The translations under genes were made by a program, and so were the position numbers. Below the pieces are notes generated by a model, which had not been told where the DNA came from, did not search any database, and was given only the letters and a program-made list of their open reading frames with translations. DNA of 20,248 nt from JBOHTO01 sp050733695. Its GTDB lineage: Bacteria > Gemmatimonadota > Gemmatimonadetes > Gemmatimonadales > Gemmatimonadaceae. The DNA lies in NCBI GenBank assembly GCA_050733695.1, contig JBOHTO010000181.1:1-20248 (forward strand). Direction: 5' to 3'. Shown here piece after piece: positions 15,231 to 20,248 of this stretch (its first letter is position 1; every line of letters begins with the position of its first letter).

Positions 15231-17047
15231 AGGCCCTTCACCTCCGACGCGGCGTCGAGAACGGTCCCGATCTCGCGCGAGAGGGCGCGCGCTTCCTGCG
15301 TGGCACTCGTCACGTCGTCGATTGCCGAACCCACACCGGCCTCGCGAAGCTTGAGCAGGTCGAGTCGCAGGTTCTCGAGCGCCAGCCCGGCGGAGTCGAG
15401 CTGCGTCCAGAGGGTGGAGCGGCGTTCGAGGAGCTCCGCCAGTGTACCGCGCTGCCGCTCGAGCAGGGCGAGGCGTCGATCGCGGTCGGAGGTCACGTCC
15501 TCCCCTCTCAGCTCTTCGGCCCTTGCATCGAGGCGCTGGAGCATGTCGTGAGTGACGCTGGCATCCAGGCGGTGCAGAGTGGCCGCGAGCGCTGCAATTC
15601 GCTCGACGAGGGCATCGACCGTGCGCGACACGTCCGGCAGGAGGGCGCGGTCAGTGGGGGGGAGACCCTTCACGATTCGCGCGATGATCAGGCGGGTTTC
15701 CGCAGCGCTCCGGATGCGCGCACCGTGCGGCCCATCCAGCACATCCCTGGGTGCGAGCCCGGCGACCAGTTCATCGGGAGAAAGCCATTCACCCTCGATG
15801 ATCATGGCCTCGAAAGCGATGTCGGGATGGAAGAGCGCATTCCGGGCACTGATTCCGTCGCGGCGCAGGGAGCGGGCACGGCGGCGGAGCCGGCTCGCCA
15901 TGACGACCGGCGGGATGCCCGCGAGCAGGGCAGGCGGAAACTCCGCCGCGGCGCCGCCAACGACCACCATGAAGCCGGCAACGGCAGCGAATGCTGTGGC
16001 GGCGGCGAAGCGTCTGAAACGCGAAATCCGCTCGCGCAGGGGACGCGCACGATCGGCCGCGCTGGCGGCTGCTGCCCGCAGGCGGCGACGCTCCGCGCGG
16101 GCGCCGTGCTGCTGCATGCGCCTCGCTTCGCGGAGCGACGGATCCTGCGCCGGCCGCTTGGCGATATGGCGCGGCCCGCCCTGTCCGGAAGGATGCGGGG
16201 CGTCCCCGCGCGCGATCGCATCGCGAAACGCCGCGGCGTTCTGCCACCGCTGGCTCGGCGCCTTGGCCAGCGATCGGTCGATCGCATCGCACAGCGCGCG
16301 CGGGAGGTCGGGCCGCACACTTCGCAGCGGTGCGGGGCGTTCGCTCACCTGCTTCATGAGCATGGCCGGCGTGTTGCTCGCGCGGAACGGCACGGCGCCG
16401 GCGAGCATCTGGTAACCGACGATCCCCAGCGAATAGATGTCCGTGCGTCCATCGATGTTTCGCTCACCCACTGCCTGCTCGGGCGACATGTACGCCGGCG
16501 TTCCGACTGCGACACCCGTGAGCGTCAGCCGATTCCCCTGTCCTTCCTCCATCGCGCGCGCGATCCCGAAGTCGGTGACCATTGCGCTGCCGGAGTCCGG
16601 ATCGAGCAGGATGTTGTCCGGTTTGATGTCGCGGTGCACCACCCCATGCCCGTGCGCATATGCGAGCGCGTCCGCGACCTCGCGCAACAGGCGCCTCACT
16701 CCGGCGAGCGGCGGCGCCGGGGTCTGATGCAGCAGCGTCGCCAGATTGCCGCCCGAGACGTACGCCATGACGAAGAAGGCGACGCCATCGTGCTCATCGA
16801 CGCTGTGTATCGGTACTATGTTCGGGTGACTCAGGCGGGCGGCAGTCTGCGCCTCGCGCATGAAGCGCTCGCGGACGCCGGGATTGAAGGCGAGATCGGG
16901 CGGCAACACCTTGATCGCGACCGGCCGGGCCAGCCGCACGTCGTACGCACGGTAGACGGCCGACATCCCGCCGCGTCCGATTTCCGTGTCTATGCTGTAC
17001 CGGTCACCTACCGCTCCCTTGATCCGGCCGAGCAGCAGGTCGCTCAC
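15227..17047 (-). CDS. Ser/Thr protein kinase B of tandem trio, membrane-anchored (606 aa)
   Basis: The start GTG 17047 overlaps the TGA of kinase A (GTGA) and gives MSDLLLGRIKGAVGDRYSID. The frame stays open upstream to 17245, but only inside kinase A and without any domain. The kinase domain covers about 17-278: EIGRGGMSAVYRA, K46 in RPVAIKVLPP, HRD aspartate D140 in HRDIKPDNILL, DFG aspartate D159, GTPAYMSPEQ and DGRTDIYSLGIVGYQMLAG. It appears catalytically complete. An Arg/Ala-rich linker (QQHGARAERRRLRAAAASAA) leads to two hydrophobic segments, FRRFAAATAFAAVAGFMVVV and GGAAAEFPPALLAGIPPVVMA, that should form the membrane hairpin. The C-terminal 190 residues are charged and helical, with RRLALLERQRGTLAELLERR and AGLALENLRLDLLKLREAG closely matching kinases A and C. 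It overlaps kinase C by 4 bp. No signal-sensing domain was recognised. Confidence 0.93.
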   Translation of the reverse strand: MSDLLLGRIKGAVGDRYSIDTEIGRGGMSAVYRAYDVRLARPVAIKVLPPDLAFNPGVRERFMREAQTAARLSHPNIVPIHSVDEHDGVAFFVMAYVSGGNLATLLHQTPAPPLAGVRRLLREVADALAYAHGHGVVHRDIKPDNILLDPDSGSAMVTDFGIARAMEEGQGNRLTLTGVAVGTPAYMSPEQAVGERNIDGRTDIYSLGIVGYQMLAGAVPFRASNTPAMLMKQVSERPAPLRSVRPDLPRALCDAIDRSLAKAPSQRWQNAAAFRDAIARGDAPHPSGQGGPRHIAKRPAQDPSLREARRMQQHGARAERRRLRAAAASAADRARPLRERISRFRRFAAATAFAAVAGFMVVVGGAAAEFPPALLAGIPPVVMASRLRRRARSLRRDGISARNALFHPDIAFEAMIIEGEWLSPDELVAGLAPRDVLDGPHGARIRSAAETRLIIARIVKGLPPTDRALLPDVSRTVDALVERIAALAATLHRLDASVTHDMLQRLDARAEELRGEDVTSDRDRRLALLERQRGTLAELLERRSTLWTQLDSAGLALENLRLDLLKLREAGVGSAIDDVTSATQEARALSREIGTVLDAASEVKGL

Positions 17048-19080
17048 GCTCCGCGCGGCGCCTGCTGATTCTCGACGCGCCGCACCGTCAGACGAGCCAC
17101 TTCCTCCGCCGCATCGACCGCTATGTCCACATCGCGGGCGAGGGCGAGCGCCTCGGAAGCGAGCGAGGTGACGTGCTCGTGCGACTCCGTACCGGCACGA
17201 AGGCGCAGCACGTCGAATCGTATCCCCTGCAGGGCAAGCACGCACTGCTCCAGCCGCGCGCGGGCGTTCGCGCCTCGGCGCAGAACGTCGCCCACGGATC
17301 GGCGCTGCCGCTTGAGGTAGGCCAGTCGCCGCACGCGTTCCTCGCTCGCCGGCCGGTCGAGGGGATTCGCGGCCGCCTCCAGCTTCGATATCTCGGCCTC
17401 GATCGCGCCGGCCGTGTCGGGCACGGCGCCGCGCTCGAGTGTCTGCACCGATGCGGCCAGCTTCCCAATGCGTTCGTGCAGCGCGCGCGCGGACGGAACG
17501 ACGTCGGAGACGAGGGATCGTTCGTTGCGCGGCATCGACTCGATGATGTCGATGATCGCGCGGAGATCCAGTGCCGCCTGACGCACCTCCGGCATTGCCG
17601 ACGGCGCATCATCGCCACGCACGCCGGGCGACCGGGCACCAGCCATGCCCCTCGCAGGACTCGCGAGAACTCCCGCGGCCGCGCCCTCGCCGCTCGAACG
17701 CGCGAGCCGCCGCTGGCGCAGGCGCTCGCGCCGTTCGCGCCGCCGCTCGGCGTCAAATACCGCCTGGACGTCCTCGATGGTTTCCGACGTGACGTCGAAG
17801 AGATCGCGGTCGCGCGGCTGCCGGAACACATCGCGCCAGTCGTAGCCCTCGGTCCACAGTCTCGCGTACTTGTACGCCATGATGATTGTCCAGACAACCG
17901 TCGCGACGAGAAAATCCGCAGCACCCAGCATCGATGCGACGATGATCACGGCGTTCACTGCCAGGTACGGCGCCACCTTGCGCCTGTATCGTTCGACCGG
18001 CTCCGCATTCCATCGGATCAGTTCGGCGGTCGTCGGCTCGTACGGAGCGTCGGGGTCGGAGCCCTGTTCCAGGCGGGAACCGCCGGCCGGCTGGGCATCC
18101 AGCGAAGTTCCCGCAACGCTCTGACGCGCAGCGGCGCGGGCCGACGGCGGCGTCGGTACGTTCCCGTGTTCCAGAGCGGCGAGCAGAGCCGCCGCATCCG
18201 GGAAGCGATTGTCCGGATCCTTCTCCAGCAACATCATGACGGCGCGAGCGAGGTCGGGTGGCGCATCGGCCCGCCGCTCGGCGATGTTTGCCGGCCGCTC
18301 CGAGATATGCTTCACCAGCATTGCCGGCGTGTTGCTCGCCGAGAACGGGAGCTCGCCCGTGAGCATCTGGTAGGCAACCACGCCCAGCGCATACAGATCA
18401 GCGCGGCCGTCGATCTCGCGGTCTCCGGCGCACTGCTCCGGCGACATGTAGGCCGGCGTCCCGATCGCAATGCCGGTAGCGGTGAGGCGCGAGTCCGACC
18501 CGTCGCTGACGGCACGCGCGATCCCGAAATCGGTCACCATCGCGCGCGCGTGCTCGGAATCCAGCAGGATGTTGTCCGGCTTGATGTCCCGGTGAATCAC
18601 GCCGCGAGCGTGGGCGTACGAGAGCGCATCCGCCACCTCGCACAGCACGCGGCTGGTCTCGTCGATCCCGAGCCGTCCGTGGTCATGCAATCGCTTCCCG
18701 AGGTTCACCCCCTCCACGTAGGACATGACGAAGTACACGAGATTCTCGCGCTCGTCGACGCTGTAGATCGGTACGATGTTCGGATGGTTGAGCTGGGCGG
18801 CAGTCTCGGCCTCGCGCATGAAGCGCGTGCGTATCTCGCTCCTGAACGCGAGCTCGGGCGGGAGGAGCTTGATCGCCACCTGCCGCTTGAGCCGCCGGTC
18901 CCGGGCCAGATAGACGATGCCCATCCCGCCGCGACCGATCTCCCGGTCCACGTCGTACTGGGAGTCCAGGGCACGCTCGACGTGCTGGCGAAGCTCGGTC
19001 TCGGACGTGGACGATACGGGGTCTGGCACGCGAAGAATCCGCTGCGAGAAGGGGCGGGCGAGTTGGCTGTAGTGTAGCAT
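17044..19080 (-). CDS. Ser/Thr protein kinase A of tandem trio, membrane-anchored (678 aa)
   Basis: First gene of the kinase operon. Kinase domain about residues 42-300: glycine loop EIGRGGMGIVYLARD, K71 in RQVAIKLLPP, D165 in HRDIKPDNILL, D184 in DFGIA, activation end GTPAYMSPEQ, then DGRADLYALGVVAYQMLTG. Catalytic residues are complete. A Pro/Ala/Gly-rich linker leads to two membrane helices at about 365-405 (YLAVNAVIIVASMLGAADFL and VATVVWTIIMAYKYARLW), then WTEGYDWRDVF. An Arg-rich stretch (ERRRERRERLRQRRLAR) precedes the helical C-terminal module with RRLAYLKRQRRSVGDVLRRG and CVLALQGIRFDVLRLRAG, shared with B and C. ATG 19080 is listed as the start, but a candidate -10 overlaps it; the in-frame GTG 19029 (then PDPVSSTSETELRQHVERAL) would give a 661-aa protein and a leader length closer to the other two kinases. 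Neither has a strong Shine-Dalgarno sequence. The gene is divergent from lon. Confidence 0.92.
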   Translation of the reverse strand: MLHYSQLARPFSQRILRVPDPVSSTSETELRQHVERALDSQYDVDREIGRGGMGIVYLARDRRLKRQVAIKLLPPELAFRSEIRTRFMREAETAAQLNHPNIVPIYSVDERENLVYFVMSYVEGVNLGKRLHDHGRLGIDETSRVLCEVADALSYAHARGVIHRDIKPDNILLDSEHARAMVTDFGIARAVSDGSDSRLTATGIAIGTPAYMSPEQCAGDREIDGRADLYALGVVAYQMLTGELPFSASNTPAMLVKHISERPANIAERRADAPPDLARAVMMLLEKDPDNRFPDAAALLAALEHGNVPTPPSARAAARQSVAGTSLDAQPAGGSRLEQGSDPDAPYEPTTAELIRWNAEPVERYRRKVAPYLAVNAVIIVASMLGAADFLVATVVWTIIMAYKYARLWTEGYDWRDVFRQPRDRDLFDVTSETIEDVQAVFDAERRRERRERLRQRRLARSSGEGAAAGVLASPARGMAGARSPGVRGDDAPSAMPEVRQAALDLRAIIDIIESMPRNERSLVSDVVPSARALHERIGKLAASVQTLERGAVPDTAGAIEAEISKLEAAANPLDRPASEERVRRLAYLKRQRRSVGDVLRRGANARARLEQCVLALQGIRFDVLRLRAGTESHEHVTSLASEALALARDVDIAVDAAEEVARLTVRRVENQQAPRGA

Positions 19081-19099
19081 TGACGGCGTATTCTGGAAA
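19071..19099 (-). promoter_or_regulatory. Candidate promoter of the kinase operon
   Basis: Minus strand: TTTCCA (rc of 19094-19099), a 17-bp spacer, TACACT (rc of 19071-19076), each 4 of 6 to the sigma70 consensus. If real, transcription starts near 19064, downstream of ATG 19080, and kinase A would begin at GTG 19029. This is weak pattern evidence in the 202-bp region shared with lon. Confidence 0.3.
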
Positions 19100-19269
19100 G
19101 GACAAGCGCCGAAGCGGCAGGCGCACTACGTCAGGACGGCCGCCGGAAGTTGCAGAATCTGCCGCGCTGTCGCAGAACCCGGGACCGATTCTCTCGTTAC
19201 CGTGCGGCTGGAATGGAGTGTGCGAGCCCGGACAGGGTGGTCCGGCGCCCGCCGACAAGGTTTTTTCAC

Positions 19270-19275
19270 GGAAGG
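19270..19275 (+). promoter_or_regulatory. Ribosome binding site of lon
   Basis: GGAAGG with 7 bases to ATG 19283. It fixes the Lon start, which is also where family homology begins (LPVLPLRGTVIFPG). It directly follows a TTTTTT tract (19261-19266). Confidence 0.72.
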
Positions 19276-19282
19276 TGTTCCA

Positions 19283-20248
19283 ATGGCACAGAGACAGACG
19301 CTACCCGTGTTGCCGCTGCGCGGCACGGTGATTTTTCCCGGGCTCACGGCCCCGATAGCCGCGGGCCGTCCGGGAACGCTCCGAGCGATCGAATCCGCCC
19401 TCAAGGGCGACCGCCTGGTGTTCGCCGTCGCACAGCGTGACAACAGCGACGAGCCGTCCGCGGACATCCTCTACTCGATGGGCGTCATAGCGCGCATCGG
19501 GCAGATCCAGCGCGGGTTGGGCGGCGTGCAACTCCTGCTGCAGGGCGAACAGCGCGCGACATCGCTGCAGTACACGACAACGGACAACTACCTCGCTGCC
19601 GTTGTCATGCCGGTCGAGGAGATGCGGCCTCTCAGCGAAGACGATGCGGCGTTCACTGCCCTCCACCGCGAGACCCGCGAACGGGCGGGAGAACTGGGCG
19701 AGCGGCGCGGCCTCCCCGAGGAAGTGGTGCACAAGGTGCTTGACTCCGTCACGGAGCCGGGACGTTTCGCCGATCTCGTCGCCGGTTACATAGAGCTTCC
19801 GGTTCCGGAGAAGCAGGGGCTGCTCGAAACGCTCAGCGTCGAGGAACGCCTGCGCCGCGTGCTCGTCCACGTACAGCGCCAGATCGGAATGCTGGAGGCG
19901 CAGGAGGAGATAAAGTCGCAGGTGCAGGAAGAGCTCGGCGAGCGGCAGCGCGAGATGTATCTGCGCGAACAGCTCAAGACAATTCAGAAGGAGCTCGGCG
20001 ACGACGACCAGAGCCGTGAGATCACGGATCTGCGCGACAAGCTGAACAAGCTCGAACTGCCCAAGGAGGCTCGCGTCGAGGTGGAGCGCGAGCTCGGCCG
20101 ACTGGAACGCGCCGGTCGCGAATCGATGGAGGCGCAGGTCATCCGCACCTACCTCGAATGGATAGCCGAGCTGCCGTGGAACACCCGATCCGACGACAAC
20201 CTCGATCTCAACCACGCCGAACAGGTCCTGGACGAGGATCACTACGGG
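19283..20248 (+). CDS. lon: ATP-dependent Lon protease, N-terminal 322 residues (3' truncated by window)
   Basis: Lon is the cytoplasmic AAA+ serine protease that degrades misfolded and regulatory proteins. The frame is open from ATG 19283 to the last base. The substrate-binding Lon N-terminal domain begins at once, MAQRQTLPVLPLRGTVIFPG, and continues through YSMGVIARIGQIQRGLGGVQ and LLQGEQRATSLQYTTTDNYL to about residue 200. Then comes the long helical linker with SVEERLRRVLVHVQRQIGML, REMYLREQLKTIQKELGDDD and the AAA+ lid-entry segment YLEWIAELPWNTRSDDNLDL, all standard Lon. The window stops before the Walker A motif and the Ser-Lys proteolytic dyad. A good GGAAGG site precedes the start. 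No CIRCE or sigma32-type heat-shock promoter was recognised in the 202 bp shared with the divergent kinase operon. Confidence 0.95.
   Translation, partial: MAQRQTLPVLPLRGTVIFPGLTAPIAAGRPGTLRAIESALKGDRLVFAVAQRDNSDEPSADILYSMGVIARIGQIQRGLGGVQLLLQGEQRATSLQYTTTDNYLAAVVMPVEEMRPLSEDDAAFTALHRETRERAGELGERRGLPEEVVHKVLDSVTEPGRFADLVAGYIELPVPEKQGLLETLSVEERLRRVLVHVQRQIGMLEAQEEIKSQVQEELGERQREMYLREQLKTIQKELGDDDQSREITDLRDKLNKLELPKEARVEVERELGRLERAGRESMEAQVIRTYLEWIAELPWNTRSDDNLDLNHAEQVLDEDHYG

Noticed and set aside
13239..19077. Three long plus-strand open frames (13239-15551, 15200-17068, 17173-19077) opposite the kinases
   Set aside because: Each mirrors a kinase gene almost exactly. Conserved kinase motifs with high-GC codons leave the antisense frame open; the predicted products are Arg-rich and low in structure.
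19081..19282. Heat-shock control elements upstream of lon (CIRCE or sigma32-like)
   Set aside because: No TTAGCACTC/GAGTGCTAA inverted repeat or recognisable sigma32 boxes. A short CGGCG/CGCCG stem followed by six bases and a T-run is present but is not placed as a terminator for any gene.

Overview
This window looks like chromosomal DNA from a free-living, high-GC, Gram-negative-type aerobe. The style of the genes suggests Gemmatimonadota or a close relative: stacked membrane-anchored Ser/Thr kinases, large secreted M14 peptidases, a DUF4015-type lipoprotein and RCC1/Ig-like lipoproteins. That placement is an inference from gene content; there is no rRNA or other phylogenetic marker here. 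No tRNA, rRNA, CRISPR array or riboswitch was recognised. No gap between genes exceeds 300 bases.

Left part (1-7873), mostly housekeeping and envelope genes: the 3' end of an MgtE-type Mg2+ transporter (+), then convergent to it a large VLCAD/ACAD9-like acyl-CoA dehydrogenase (-) preceded by a SURF1 cytochrome-oxidase assembly factor (-). A small lipoprotein (+) is divergent from SURF1, and its 3' end overlaps the 3' end of a DUF4015 glycoside-hydrolase-like lipoprotein (-) with a heptapeptide-repeat tail. Upstream of that lies a secreted M14 carboxypeptidase-like protein (-).

Middle (7956-9271): a complete IS3-family element of 1310 bp with imperfect terminal inverted repeats of about 28 bp and a 3-bp GAA target duplication. 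It sits in what looks like a REP-like palindrome. Its orfB carries a one-base insertion that breaks the reading frame.

Next (9332-13266): a minus-strand three-gene unit with overlapping ends, encoding a subtilisin-like lipoprotein protease, an Ig-like/RCC1-repeat lipoprotein with seven paired-cysteine repeats, and a small exported protein with a glycine-rich membrane segment. A plausible sigma70-type promoter precedes it. Sampled lines are visibly less GC-rich than the neighbours, so the unit may have been acquired.

Right part (13425-20248): three paralogous Ser/Thr protein kinases in tandem (-), each joined to the next by a GTGA start/stop overlap. All three have the order kinase domain, hydrophobic membrane region, charged helical C-terminal module. 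They are divergent from a Lon protease gene (+) that runs off the window. The kinase trio with its shared C-terminal module is the best candidate here for an undescribed system, perhaps a hetero-oligomeric membrane kinase complex. That function is inference; its signal and substrates cannot be read from the sequence.
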